Origin: an archaeon
GTDB lineage: Archaea; Nanobdellota; Nanobdellia; SCGC-AAA011-G17; PNOQ01
Length of the DNA stretch: 43,109 bases
NCBI GenBank assembly: GCA_018652475.1
Contig: JABICB010000018.1
Location: 1-43,109 of the forward strand
Direction: 5' to 3'
Positions 1 through 8,023 of the stretch are shown here, piece by piece. The stretch's first letter is position 1. Every line of letters starts with the position of its first letter. Position numbers and translations under genes: made by a program. The notes below the pieces were generated by a model. The model had not been told where the DNA came from and ran no database searches. It saw only the letters and a program-made list of their open reading frames with translations.

Positions 1-356
1 GATTCATTATTTTCTATGACTATTATGTCTTCGTCATTATTTAGTTGATTTCCTATTGTTGCACCAACTGAATAAATTGAGGCATTTATATTTGAATGAT
101 TGAATACTTCTTCTACAATTAAATGATAATTATTATTACTTGATTTTATTTGTATTAAGGTATCTTTCGAATAAAGATCTGAAACTGTAAAATTCGTAAT
201 GCTTTCAAATTCATCACTATATATTTCTATATATTCAAAATTATTATCATCTCCTCCTGGATTATACATAATCTCTGTTATTTGTATTATTGCTGTAACA
301 GAAGAAATAGTTGTTATGAATATTAAAAAAAGAATTATAATCTTACTTGTTTGTAT
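1..356 (-). CDS. Secreted lamin-tail-domain (LTD) protein, partial, 3' end outside window
   Basis: An open frame enters from the left edge on the minus strand. It reads as a hydrophobic signal segment (KIIILFLIFITTISSVTA) followed by QITEIMYNPGGDDNNFEYIE, which matches the opening of the lamin tail domain (a hydrophobic-x-E-I-M-Y-N-P start followed by E-Y-I-E-I-Y). LTD proteins in prokaryotes are extracellular, often with nucleases or as surface modules. The frame has no ATG, GTG or TTG between an in-frame TAA inside hjc and residue M of EIMYNP. The coordinate given uses an ATA codon at 354-356 that would give MQTSKIIILF, with the lysine of a signal peptide; ATT at 339-341 or 366-368 are alternatives. 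The start overlaps the end of hjc, so coupled translation is likely. The domain call is fairly sure, the start is not. Confidence 0.6.
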   Translation of the reverse strand, partial: MQTSKIIILFLIFITTISSVTAIIQITEIMYNPGGDDNNFEYIEIYSDEFESITNFTVSDLYSKDTLIQIKSSNNNYHLIVEEVFNHSNINASIYSVGATIGNQLNNDEDIIVIENNE

Positions 357-739
357 TTGTCTATCAATTCTTGAAATTTTATTCCCTCTTCTTGGGCTAA
401 TTTCAAAGAGACTGAATAGTTTCCGTTTTTGTTAGGTATTAATTCTTCTGCCTTTAGAAAGTGCCAGCCCAAATTATCAAACCTTATCCCAATTATTGCT
501 GTTGCTCCGAATAGATTCGAAAATAGTTTTAATTGCTCTAACTCTTCTTTCTTAAAGTGGTGTCTTTCACTTTTTATAGATTTACATTCAATTGCGTATG
601 TTTTGTTATTTTTACTTGCTAATAAATCTGGAGAAGGTCTTGAAGTTGATCCTGATCCTGCAGCACGCATTGCTGCCCAATCATTTTCCCAAAATAGATG
701 TAATAATTCTCTTTCTGCTCTAGTTCCCTTACTTTTCAT
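335..739 (-). CDS. hjc: Holliday junction resolvase Hjc
   Basis: Archaeal Holliday junction resolvase, a PD-(D/E)xK nuclease that cleaves four-way DNA junctions during recombination as a homodimer. The 134 residues match the family length. Visible motifs are the N-terminal KGTRAERE with the catalytic Glu9, the basic RAAGSGSTSRPSPDLLA segment with Asp38, and AIECKS with Glu51 and Lys53. It starts at ATG 739 and ends at TAA 335. It overlaps the following LTD reading frame by about 20 bases. The function is well supported by the complete active site. Confidence 0.93.
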   Translation of the reverse strand: MKSKGTRAERELLHLFWENDWAAMRAAGSGSTSRPSPDLLASKNNKTYAIECKSIKSERHHFKKEELEQLKLFSNLFGATAIIGIRFDNLGWHFLKAEELIPNKNGNYSVSLKLAQEEGIKFQELIDKYKQVRL

Positions 740-824
740 AATGATAGATAAATAATTTTATTTATAAATTTCTTGTAGGGGTTTGTCAAAAAGGATGATT
801 AGAATAAAAATAAAAAAGCAGAGA

Positions 825-986
825 TTATAAATCTCTTGCTTGTAAAGTTTTTCTACCGTTTGCTTTACATCTTTCGGAAGCTTTTGCAATCATTGCTTCT
901 AATTCTTTACTTAGTGCGTCTGCAAAATCGCCAGCTACATTTAAGTCGCCAGCATATTCTTTTATTTTTGATTTAACAACTAACAT
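825..986 (-). CDS. Truncated histone-fold protein, 53 residues
   Basis: A short reading frame starts at ATG 986 and ends with TAA at 825. It starts MLVVKSKIKEYAGDLNVAGD and ends KANGRKTLQARDL. The pattern is that of the archaeal histone fold: a short first helix, a loop, a long amphipathic second helix (about residues 21-43), and then the R-K-T-x-x-x-x-D-L signature that in histones sits in loop 2 and begins the third helix. The protein stops at that point, so helix 3 is missing. Related short proteins are common in archaea of this kind. DNA binding or heterodimerisation with a full histone is inference. It stands alone between hjc and lysS, with its own A/T-rich upstream region. Confidence 0.72.
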   Translation of the reverse strand: MLVVKSKIKEYAGDLNVAGDFADALSKELEAMIAKASERCKANGRKTLQARDL

Positions 987-1065
987 TTTATTTTTTTCCT
1001 CATTTTGGTTGTGACGATTCTTTGTCTAACCATTATTTCTAGTATTATTAGATTTATAAGCTTTA

Positions 1066-2529
1066 TTATTCGTTCTCAGGCCTCATAGTAGGAAATAAGA
1101 TAACATCCCTTATTGATTTTGAGTTTGTTAATAACATTACTAATCTATCTATTCCTAATCCAAGTCCTCCTGCAGGAGGCATTCCAGTTTCAATAGCTCT
1201 TATAAAATCTTCATCTAGTGGATGATATTCTTCATCTCCACCCCTACCCAGATCTTCTTGTTCCATTAATAATTCCCTTTGTTTTATTGGATTATTAAGT
1301 TCCGAATATGCGTTTCCAATTTCCCACCCATTTATGAAAGGTTCAAATCTTTCTATTAATTCAGGATTTTTTCTATGAATTTTACATAAGGGCGTTGTTT
1401 CTTTTGGATGGTCTTTAATGAATGTTGGTTGAATTAATTTGTCTTCTACCAATTCTTCAAACAATTCATTTATTGCCAAACCTCTGTTGAATGGTTTTAG
1501 AGTTAAATTGTTCTTTTTTAATTCTGTTTGTAATTGTTTGTCTGTTAATTTGTTTGCATCTATTTTCCCATATTTTTTTAATGCATCAATCATGCTTATC
1601 TTTTTCCAGGGTGCTTTAAGATCAATTTTTGTTCCTTGATATTCTATTTTGGTTGTTCCTAATACTTTCTTTGCAACATACTCATATAATTCTTCAGTAA
1701 GTTTTTCCATATCTGTATAATCTGCATATGCCCAATAACATTCCATCATTGTAAATTCTGGATTGTGAGTTCTATCTACTCCTTCGTTTCTAAAAGACTT
1801 TGCAAGAGAATATACTTTTTCAAATCCCCCTACTAATAATCTTTTAAGGTGCAATTCTGGAGAGATACTAAGAAATAAATCCATATCGAATGCATTTATG
1901 TGCGTTTTGAATGGTTTTGCATTTGCTCCCCCATATATGGGTTGCATTGTTGGAATTTCGACTTCCATAAAGCCTCTTTCATCTAAAAACTCCCTAATTG
2001 ATTTTATTATTTTTGCTCTCTTTACGAATGTTTCTTTTATTTCTGGATTGGCAATAAGATCTAGATATCTTTGTCTATATCTTATTTCATCATCTTTTAA
2101 TCCATGCCATTTTGAGGGTAGTGGAATTATACTTTTTGATAATAATTCAAATTCTTTAATATTGATTGTGATCTCCCCTGTTCTGGTTTTGAAGATAGTT
2201 CCTTTTATGCCAATAAAATCTCCTGAATCAATTTTTTTTAATTTATTATAATCTTTTAATGTTTCTTTTGAAGCATACAATTGTATTCTTCCTGTTTGAT
2301 CTTGTATTTCAAAGAATGAAATTTTTCCTAATACTCTTGCTATCATTACTCTTCCAGCAATTGTGACAGTTTTTTTTGTTTTTTCTTCCTTTTTTAATTT
2401 TGAAAACTCTTTTTGTAATTCAGCGGCATTATGTTTTTTATCAAAACTGTATGGATAAGGATTTATACCTGCTTCTTCCAAATTTCTTAATTTTTGCTTT
2501 CTCTGATTTATAATTTGTTCTTCTGCCAT
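1066..2529 (-). CDS. lysS: Lysyl-tRNA synthetase, class II
   Basis: Charges tRNA-Lys with lysine in the cytoplasm. The 487 residues carry an N-terminal OB-fold anticodon-binding domain (about 50-140) and a class II catalytic core. Motif 2 is visible as FRNEGVDRTHNPEFTMMECY and motif 3 as GLGLGIDRLVML near the C-terminus. Many euryarchaea use the unrelated class I LysRS, so the bacterial/eukaryotic-type class II enzyme is a useful lineage marker. The start is ATG 2529, with a TTTAAATA box 29 bases upstream that fits a leaderless message. It ends with TAA. Confidence 0.95.
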   Translation of the reverse strand: MAEEQIINQRKQKLRNLEEAGINPYPYSFDKKHNAAELQKEFSKLKKEEKTKKTVTIAGRVMIARVLGKISFFEIQDQTGRIQLYASKETLKDYNKLKKIDSGDFIGIKGTIFKTRTGEITINIKEFELLSKSIIPLPSKWHGLKDDEIRYRQRYLDLIANPEIKETFVKRAKIIKSIREFLDERGFMEVEIPTMQPIYGGANAKPFKTHINAFDMDLFLSISPELHLKRLLVGGFEKVYSLAKSFRNEGVDRTHNPEFTMMECYWAYADYTDMEKLTEELYEYVAKKVLGTTKIEYQGTKIDLKAPWKKISMIDALKKYGKIDANKLTDKQLQTELKKNNLTLKPFNRGLAINELFEELVEDKLIQPTFIKDHPKETTPLCKIHRKNPELIERFEPFINGWEIGNAYSELNNPIKQRELLMEQEDLGRGGDEEYHPLDEDFIRAIETGMPPAGGLGLGIDRLVMLLTNSKSIRDVILFPTMRPENE

Positions 2530-2550
2530 GTTTTGTAATTTTTTTTATAG

Positions 2551-2558
2551 TATTTAAA
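2551..2558 (-). promoter_or_regulatory. TATA box of lysS
   Basis: On the minus strand the sequence reads gctTTTAAATAct just upstream of lysS. The box begins 29 bases before the ATG at 2529, so transcription should begin at or within a few bases of the start codon (leaderless). Confidence 0.55.
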
Positions 2559-2604
2559 GCTTTTTTTTAAGAAATAAAAAAAAGAAAAAAAGAAATAGAT
2601 TTGT

Positions 2605-2958
2605 TTAGTTTAACATTGTATATATTTTTTTAAATGCAACTACTAATCCTGCTGTGCCTAGGAATACTTTAAACAATTCGAAAAATGTTCCAACTATTGC
2701 TCCAACATAATATCCGTTGTCAATAAGTGGTGCGAATTGTAATAGTAAGATAAACAATAATGTTGTCCATAAAAATGGCATAACATCTTTAGCCTTGTAT
2801 AACCATCCTACTAATAGACCAAACACAACTAAGAGAAATACTGGGATTTTTCCAATAGGTTGAATTCCAAATGTTGCTAATACTGATAGTAAGATTGCTA
2901 AAACCCAACTAAGTGTAAATGCCCATTTGTCCCATGCAAATTTTTTTTTCTTAGCCAT
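2605..2958 (-). CDS. Small four-helix membrane protein of unknown function
   Basis: A 117-residue protein with a lysine-rich N-terminus (MAKKKKFAWDKW) followed by four hydrophobic segments at roughly 12-30, 36-50, 58-75 and 82-108. No catalytic motif is visible and I do not recognise a named family. It has its own promoter (TTATATAA on the minus strand near 3003-3010) and a strong Shine-Dalgarno sequence, unlike most genes in this window. The gene lies between lysS and the ribosomal-protein operon and ends with TAA. Confidence 0.75.
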   Translation of the reverse strand: MAKKKKFAWDKWAFTLSWVLAILLSVLATFGIQPIGKIPVFLLVVFGLLVGWLYKAKDVMPFLWTTLLFILLLQFAPLIDNGYYVGAIVGTFFELFKVFLGTAGLVVAFKKIYTMLN

Positions 2959-2965
2959 AATAAAT

Positions 2966-2973
2966 AACCTCCA
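2966..2973 (-). promoter_or_regulatory. Strong Shine-Dalgarno site
   Basis: On the minus strand TGGAGGTT lies 7 bases before the ATG at 2958. It complements the archaeal 16S 3' end (anti-SD CCUCC). With a TATA-like box about 45 bases upstream of the start this indicates a short leadered mRNA, in contrast to the leaderless pattern of most neighbours. Confidence 0.6.
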
Positions 2974-3049
2974 TAATTATATGAACTTATTTCGATTTTT
3001 AGTTATATAAGTGTTTATTACTACAAAAAAGTTGTACTTTGTTAAAGAA

Positions 3050-4057
3050 TTAATGTTTTTTTGTTAGTTCGCCCAGATATATATTGTTTTTATTTTGAAC
3101 TATTTTTATTTTTACTTCTCCGCCAATTTCTGCAGTACATTTGTTTATTGTTATGCATCTATTATTTGCAATACCTATCATTTGGTCTTTGTTCCATCCT
3201 GGTGCAATGATTTTCGCATATACTTTTTGATTTACATCCATTGTCTTTGGAAATCTTGCTTTCTTTTCGAATTTGAAAACATTTGCATCTAATTTTAAGC
3301 TAGTATTATGTTCTTTTTCCCAAATTTCTAACTGCCTGTAGAATTTCCAAAACGTTATGTTTTTTGCTTTTTTGAATTTTCTTGAATGTTTATATATTTC
3401 ATATTTTTGGATACCTAATAAACAATTCAATTCTTTTGATAATTCAATAATATCCTTTATCCCCTCATCATTAAATGAGGGTAACCATACCGGGGCCAAT
3501 AATAATTCTAAATTTTTCTTTGATGCTATATGTCTTGCAATTTCAATTATTTCTGTAGATTTGTACCAATCTACTCCCGCTAAAACTTTCCCCTCTTCAT
3601 TATTTGTAGCATGTAATGATAAGTTTATTCTTATGGGGATTCCTATCTGATCTAGTTCATCTAACATTTCTTTTTTTATTAATGTCCCATTAGATTGCAT
3701 TGAAATTTTATATATTCCTTTTATTTTTGCGATATCTTTTGCTAAGGGTATAAAATCTTTGTATGCAAATGGTTCTCCTACTGAATCTAAATTTGCTTCT
3801 ATTCCTTCGCTTCCCTTAAATTTTACAACCTCTTCTACCCATTCTAATAAATAATCTTTATCTACTGTGTAAATAGTTTTATGATTTTTTGAGAAAGGTC
3901 CTCCATCTGTTGAACAAAATGGACAATTAAGATTGCATGAAGTAGTTCCTCTAATTTGTAATAAATTAGTTCCTCTATCAATTATACCGAATTGAATTGC
4001 ACCCATTAAAGGAATTCCTGATTCTCTAGTTATGTGAATTGTTTCCATCTTTTTCAT
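3050..4057 (-). CDS. Archaeal radical SAM protein (COG2100-like) with C-terminal TRAM-like domain
   Basis: A 335-residue radical SAM enzyme. The 4Fe-4S/SAM motif is CNLNCPFC at about residues 41-48. This is followed by the usual barrel elements such as NLDSVGEPF and ISMQSNGTL. The C-terminal 70 residues (from about KVYAKIIAPGWNKDQMIG to VKIKIVQNKNNIYLG) look like a TRAM/OB-type RNA-binding domain. The substrate is unknown. It is the last gene of eS19-eL39-eL31-cbf5 and overlaps cbf5 by 32 bases, so modification of RNA or of a ribosomal component is a reasonable inference. ATG 4048 (METIHI) is an alternative start. Confidence 0.82.
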   Translation of the reverse strand: MKKMETIHITRESGIPLMGAIQFGIIDRGTNLLQIRGTTSCNLNCPFCSTDGGPFSKNHKTIYTVDKDYLLEWVEEVVKFKGSEGIEANLDSVGEPFAYKDFIPLAKDIAKIKGIYKISMQSNGTLIKKEMLDELDQIGIPIRINLSLHATNNEEGKVLAGVDWYKSTEIIEIARHIASKKNLELLLAPVWLPSFNDEGIKDIIELSKELNCLLGIQKYEIYKHSRKFKKAKNITFWKFYRQLEIWEKEHNTSLKLDANVFKFEKKARFPKTMDVNQKVYAKIIAPGWNKDQMIGIANNRCITINKCTAEIGGEVKIKIVQNKNNIYLGELTKKH

Positions 4058-5030
4058 ATTTAGGATAAGTATCTCTTTTCATGAATACTTTTTTTGTAGA
4101 TACTGCTGAACCTTGTTTTTTTGTTAATATTTCTTTTGAATTTAATTTCGAAATTCCTAATGCAATTAATTCGTTTTTTAAAGTCATAATCGCAACGGTT
4201 TCGTTTCTCTTTATATCTTCATGTAGTTTTGCTATGCCTGGTACATGTAATTCTGCACCATGACAAATTGGATCCACCGTTGAATCAGTTATCCATATCT
4301 TTGCTAAGTGTTCTGTAGCAGTTTCTATTGGTAATATTATTTTCTTAAGTTCTTCTTCATTACCTTCTTTGTAAAATTCATATGCGTCTGTTAATTCTTG
4401 CATAGTGTGCCAGTTTTTATCTTTGAAAGGGCCTGCCTTTGTTCTTATTAATTGTGCCATATGTGCATGGGTGTTTAATTTTAATCCCATATCATGACAT
4501 AATTTTCTAATATATGTTCCTGCCTGGCATCCAACTTTAAATAAAACATTCTGTCCTTCAATATCTAGAATGTCAATATAATAGATTGTTCTTTCTCTAT
4601 TTCTTCGTTTTACTGCAGATCTAATTGGAGGTAATTGAGTAATTGTGCCAACAAATTCATTTATTACTTTAACAATCTCATTCTTATTTCTTTTTTCATG
4701 TATGTGCATTAAACAAATGTATTCTTTTCCTGCAGTTAATAATGTTTGAACTATTTTTGTTGCATCTTCAAATGCAATAGGTAAGCAACCTGTAACCTTC
4801 GGATCTAATGTTCCAGAATGTCCTGCTTTTTTTATTTTTAATATTTTTTTAACGTAATCTGTTATTTGATGAGAAGTTGGTCCTTCTGGTTTGTTCAGAT
4901 TTATTACGCCATAATGGATTAATTCTTCTATTGATCTATCATGTGGAAATTTTCCATAATCAGGATTAGAAGTAGTATCTTGTTTTGTTAGAATTTTTCT
5001 GTTTAAGTTTTCAAATGGAAGAAGATTCAT
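4026..5030 (-). CDS. cbf5: tRNA/rRNA pseudouridine synthase Cbf5 (archaeal TruB family, PUA domain)
   Basis: Catalytic subunit of archaeal H/ACA RNPs, which isomerises uridine to pseudouridine in rRNA and also acts on tRNA U55. The 334 residues contain the TruB core with KAGHSGTLDPKVTG and catalytic Asp76, further core elements such as AGTYIRKLCHDMG, and a C-terminal PUA domain (about 245-315, starting ITDSTVDPICHGAELHVPGI). The start ATG 5030 overlaps the eL31 stop as ATGA, so the two are translationally coupled. It ends with TAG. The final 15 residues are outside the PUA domain and overlap the radical SAM gene. Confidence 0.94.
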   Translation of the reverse strand: MNLLPFENLNRKILTKQDTTSNPDYGKFPHDRSIEELIHYGVINLNKPEGPTSHQITDYVKKILKIKKAGHSGTLDPKVTGCLPIAFEDATKIVQTLLTAGKEYICLMHIHEKRNKNEIVKVINEFVGTITQLPPIRSAVKRRNRERTIYYIDILDIEGQNVLFKVGCQAGTYIRKLCHDMGLKLNTHAHMAQLIRTKAGPFKDKNWHTMQELTDAYEFYKEGNEEELKKIILPIETATEHLAKIWITDSTVDPICHGAELHVPGIAKLHEDIKRNETVAIMTLKNELIALGISKLNSKEILTKKQGSAVSTKKVFMKRDTYPKYEKDGNNSHN

Positions 5031-5455
5031 TCTTTCTTTTCTTTTAATTCAGCAGCAGTTGGAACTTTTTCTGTTTTAACTTCTTTCTTTTCTGTTTTAG
5101 TTTTAACTTCTTTCTTTTCTGTTTTAACTTCTTTATCTTCAACAGTTTTTTTTGCCTTGCTTTTCTTCTTAGTCTCTTCTTTTGGTGCTTCTTCAGGTGC
5201 ACCGATTATCTCTGCAGAGGCAATATCATTTTCTTTAATAACTTTGATATTTACTTTTGAAGGTGGATTTTTAGGTCCGTTTTTCCAAACAGCTTCATTC
5301 AAATATTTCCCTATTAGAATGTTTTCAGTTTTCATGTGTTTCTTTAGAAATTCTTTTATTAATCTGATTGATTTGGATGATCTTTTATGTTTAGCTGCCT
5401 TTAGGAATCCTCTTCTTAAAGGTATTACATAAAGTCTTTCTAATCTATCTGCCAT
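5027..5455 (-). CDS. rpl31e: Ribosomal protein eL31 with long Lys/Glu C-terminal tail
   Basis: Large-subunit ribosomal protein. The first ~85 residues are a normal eL31 (MADRLERLYVIPLRRGF, SIRLIKEFLKKHMK, LNEAVWKNGPKNPPSKVNIK). Archaeal eL31 usually ends near 80-95 residues, but this one continues to 142 with a low-complexity Lys/Glu/Thr tail holding repeats of KTEKKEVKT. The tail is encoded by an imperfect tandem repeat at about 5078-5131. It follows eL39 after a 1-base gap and its TGA overlaps the cbf5 ATG (ATGA). The tail is a lineage-specific extension of unknown role. Confidence 0.93.
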   Translation of the reverse strand: MADRLERLYVIPLRRGFLKAAKHKRSSKSIRLIKEFLKKHMKTENILIGKYLNEAVWKNGPKNPPSKVNIKVIKENDIASAEIIGAPEEAPKEETKKKSKAKKTVEDKEVKTEKKEVKTKTEKKEVKTEKVPTAAELKEKKE

Positions 5456-5456
5456 T

Positions 5457-5630
5457 TTAAGGTTTTATATTAGTTTTTCTCCAATTTCTTTTTATTTTTG
5501 TGAATACAGAAGGATGTATTTTTTTCCCTGTTCCAGCTATTTTAGGTACTATCCAGAATGGTGCCCATTTTCTTTGGTTGCCTTTCTTAGCTAATCTTTG
5601 TTTTTTTGCTGGATTTATGTATCTTGCCAT
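5457..5630 (-). CDS. rpl39e: Ribosomal protein eL39
   Basis: A 57-residue basic protein of the exit-tunnel region of the large subunit, read from ATG 5630 to TAA 5457. It starts MARYINPAKKQRLAKKGNQR and ends with HPSVFTKIKRNWRKTNIKP. The K-x-R-L-A-K start, the central A-P-x-W-(I/V) and the terminal R-x-W-R-x-x-x-(I/L)-K are diagnostic of eL39. About six extra residues lie between the central Trp and the terminal RNWRK. It sits between eS19 and eL31 with 1-base gaps on each side, the usual archaeal eL39-eL31 order. Confidence 0.92.
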   Translation of the reverse strand: MARYINPAKKQRLAKKGNQRKWAPFWIVPKIAGTGKKIHPSVFTKIKRNWRKTNIKP

Positions 5631-5631
5631 T

Positions 5632-6060
5632 TTATTCCTTCTTTGATAATTCTTTTGAAATACTATTTAAGAATGATTGACCTTTTGGAGATAATACTCT
5701 TCCATGGTGTGCTTCTTTCTTTGTTTGTTTAACGAACCCTGCTGTTTCTAATTGTTGCAAGATTGTCCTGATTATGTTTCCTGATCCTTTATAGAATTTT
5801 GATGGTTTATGGCCTCTTGATTTATTTCCACCAAATTTAACTCTTAATTTTGAAGTTCCAATTGGACCTAATTTGTATACTTTCCTAAGTATTGCTGCAG
5901 ATCTAGTGTACCACCAATCTCTGTCTACTGGTCGTCTTTCTTTATGAGCTCCTGTTTTTACGAATTTTGCCCATTCTGGAGCTTCAATACCTTCGATCTT
6001 TTTCAGCTCACTAGCTGTTTTTTCAATTAGTTTGTCTATTGGTGCGTTATCAATTGCCAT
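5632..6060 (-). CDS. rps19e: Ribosomal protein eS19
   Basis: Small-subunit ribosomal protein with a winged-helix fold, 142 residues. Recognisable elements are APEWAKFVKTGAHKERRP, DWWYTRSAAILRKVY, GPIGTSKLRVKFGG and the C-terminal IIRTILQQLETAGFVK. It is the first gene of a minus-strand operon eS19-eL39-eL31-Cbf5-radical SAM. It starts at ATG 6060 and its TAA lies directly before the eL39 start. Confidence 0.95.
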   Translation of the reverse strand: MAIDNAPIDKLIEKTASELKKIEGIEAPEWAKFVKTGAHKERRPVDRDWWYTRSAAILRKVYKLGPIGTSKLRVKFGGNKSRGHKPSKFYKGSGNIIRTILQQLETAGFVKQTKKEAHHGRVLSPKGQSFLNSISKELSKKE

Positions 6061-6113
6061 TTTTAATTATTTATCTTTCTGAAAGGCTTTGCTTTTGTTT
6101 AAAAAGTTTTCTA

Positions 6114-7457
6114 TTAACTTATTTTTTTAATAATTATTCCTTCTTTTGCATCCTTTATTAGAATTCCCCTTTCTTTCAGTTTATCCCGTAGTTTGTCTGC
6201 TAAATCCCAGTCTTTATTTTTTCTAGCATTTTCTCTTTTTTTGATTAATTCTTCTTCTTCTTCAGTTATGTTTATTTCTGTTTCATTTAGGATTCCTAAT
6301 ATTTTGTCAAAGTCTTTTAGTAAATCATAAGCTTCTTTTCCATTTCCTTCTTTGTTTATTTCTCTAATAAATTCAAAAATTACTGCTAGTGCATTCGGAG
6401 TATCAAAATCATTATCCATGGCAGTTATAAATTCTTTTTTAGTTTTTGTAATTAGTTTTGTTTTGATTTTATTTTTTGAATTTTTCGCAGTGTCCACAAA
6501 TGTTTGTATTCTTTCCAGTGCATTTTTTGCTTGTTCTAAATTTTTCTTTGAAAAATCTATTGGCGCCCGGTAATGTGCTGCAAGAATCATATATCGTATA
6601 ACTAACGGATCATAATCTTTGAAAATTTCTCTTAATGTGAAAAAATTTCCTGTTGATTTAGACATTTTTTCTTTATTTAATTGTATAAATCCGTTGTGCA
6701 TCCAGTAATTTGCAAAGGGTTTATCATTCACTGCTTCTGACTGTGCAATCTCATTTTCATGATGAGGGAATATTAAATCTCTTCCACCCCCATGGATGTC
6801 AAATGTTTTTCCCAAGTATTTTGAAGACATTGCAGAACATTCAATATGCCATCCGGGTCTACCCTTACCCCATGGACTTTCCCATGAAGGCTCACTCTTT
6901 TTAGATAACTTCCAAAGAACAAAATCTTGATGATTGATTTTATTTTCGTCTTTTTTTATTCTTTTTCCTGCCTGTAAGTTTTCAATTTTTTGATGGGATA
7001 ATTTTCCATATCCTTTAAATTTGGAAATGTTGTAATAAATTCCATCTTCTAATTCATAAGTAAAACCCTTTTTTTCTAATTTTTTTATTGTTTCGATAAT
7101 TTCTTTTATGTGTTCAGTTGGTTTCGGATTTTCAGTAGGTTTTAGAATATTTAGTGCTGCATAATCTTCATTGTAAATTTTAGAAAATTTCTCTGTCAAT
7201 TCTTTTTCTGTTATTTTTTCTTTTTTAGCTCTTCCAATTATCTTATCTTCAATATCTGTATAATTAAATACAAAGTTTACTTTATAATTCTTGTATAGAA
7301 AATATCTTCTAATTATGTCAAAATTTACTGCAGATCTTCCGTGGCCTAAATGACCATAGTCATAGATTGTTGGCCCACAGACATACATATTAACTTGATT
7401 TTTTTTAATTGATTTAAACGTTTCTTTCTTACCAGTTATTGTGTTAAATAATTTCAT
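6114..7457 (-). CDS. cysS: Cysteinyl-tRNA synthetase
   Basis: Class I synthetase that charges tRNA-Cys, 447 residues. Visible motifs: MYVCGPTIYDYGHLGHGR with the first zinc-ligand Cys and the HIGH-type HLGH; WHIECSAMS and HHENEIAQSE, which hold further zinc ligands; and EKMSKSTGNF (KMSKS loop). The C-terminal DALR-type helical domain is complete, ending near IIIKKIS. A TTTATATAG box lies 30 bases before the ATG (minus strand, 7479-7487), so the message is probably leaderless. Confidence 0.96.
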   Translation of the reverse strand: MKLFNTITGKKETFKSIKKNQVNMYVCGPTIYDYGHLGHGRSAVNFDIIRRYFLYKNYKVNFVFNYTDIEDKIIGRAKKEKITEKELTEKFSKIYNEDYAALNILKPTENPKPTEHIKEIIETIKKLEKKGFTYELEDGIYYNISKFKGYGKLSHQKIENLQAGKRIKKDENKINHQDFVLWKLSKKSEPSWESPWGKGRPGWHIECSAMSSKYLGKTFDIHGGGRDLIFPHHENEIAQSEAVNDKPFANYWMHNGFIQLNKEKMSKSTGNFFTLREIFKDYDPLVIRYMILAAHYRAPIDFSKKNLEQAKNALERIQTFVDTAKNSKNKIKTKLITKTKKEFITAMDNDFDTPNALAVIFEFIREINKEGNGKEAYDLLKDFDKILGILNETEINITEEEEELIKKRENARKNKDWDLADKLRDKLKERGILIKDAKEGIIIKKIS

Positions 7458-7478
7458 AAAAAGAAAAAGAAAAAGGAA

Positions 7479-7487
7479 CTATATAAA
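7479..7487 (-). promoter_or_regulatory. TATA box of cysS
   Basis: Minus-strand TTTATATAG begins 30 bases before the cysS ATG at 7457. The stretch between box and start is C/T-rich, so initiation is expected at or just before the start codon. Confidence 0.5.
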
Positions 7488-7499
7488 CTTTTTTCAAGT

Positions 7500-8018
7500 T
7501 TATACTATGTTCACAATTATCGTATCTGATCCATAAAGATTTTCATTTTCATCTTTTGCAGTTATTAAATAAAAGCAAGTTGATCCAGTTATAATAGTCT
7601 TTGGAATTTTAATTTTAATTGGTAATGCAGTTAATTCACCTTCGGTTGCAGGTATTGCTGCTTCTGGAACCAAAATCCAAGAAGAATCACAGATTTCTGC
7701 ACCCACATCCTCTACTGTTAGTTGAACTGTTGTGCCCCCTATATTGTTCCTTATCCCGATGCCTATTATATCCCCATCTCCCCCTGGCGTTGCATCAAAA
7801 GAGATACCCGAAATATGAAATGGTTTATTGCTTGCCATAGTATCTTGGAGTAATGCATCTGCTGAATCAAATGCACCTTGGCCCAATTCATCTATATTAC
7901 TGAACGTGTCTTTGATCCATGCTAAACCTAATGTTAACATGGTGATTCCAATAACAACAACAATTATAGTAGTCATGGATAATTCTATTGCACCTTTTTT
8001 GTCAGAATGAGTTTTCAT
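7500..8018 (-). CDS. Type IV pilin/archaellin-like protein
   Basis: A 172-residue protein whose N-terminus is a class III signal peptide: a short charged leader (MKTHSDKKG) then AIELSMTTIIVVVIGITML, a 20-residue hydrophobic helix. Prepilin peptidase cleavage would be after Gly9. The rest is predicted beta-rich, with two cysteines (ICDSSW and TCFYLIT) that could pair. The C-terminal part resembles a small beta-sandwich. Such proteins assemble into type IV-like pili or archaella; which one cannot be said. It has a TATA-like box (TTTATAAA on the minus strand) and an SD site AGGTGAT. Confidence 0.78.
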   Translation of the reverse strand: MKTHSDKKGAIELSMTTIIVVVIGITMLTLGLAWIKDTFSNIDELGQGAFDSADALLQDTMASNKPFHISGISFDATPGGDGDIIGIGIRNNIGGTTVQLTVEDVGAEICDSSWILVPEAAIPATEGELTALPIKIKIPKTIITGSTCFYLITAKDENENLYGSDTIIVNIV

Positions 8019-8023
8019 TAATT

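Noticed and set aside
5060-5131. Short tandem repeats as a CRISPR-like array
   Set aside because: They are in frame inside eL31 and encode its Lys/Glu tail; there are no spacers.
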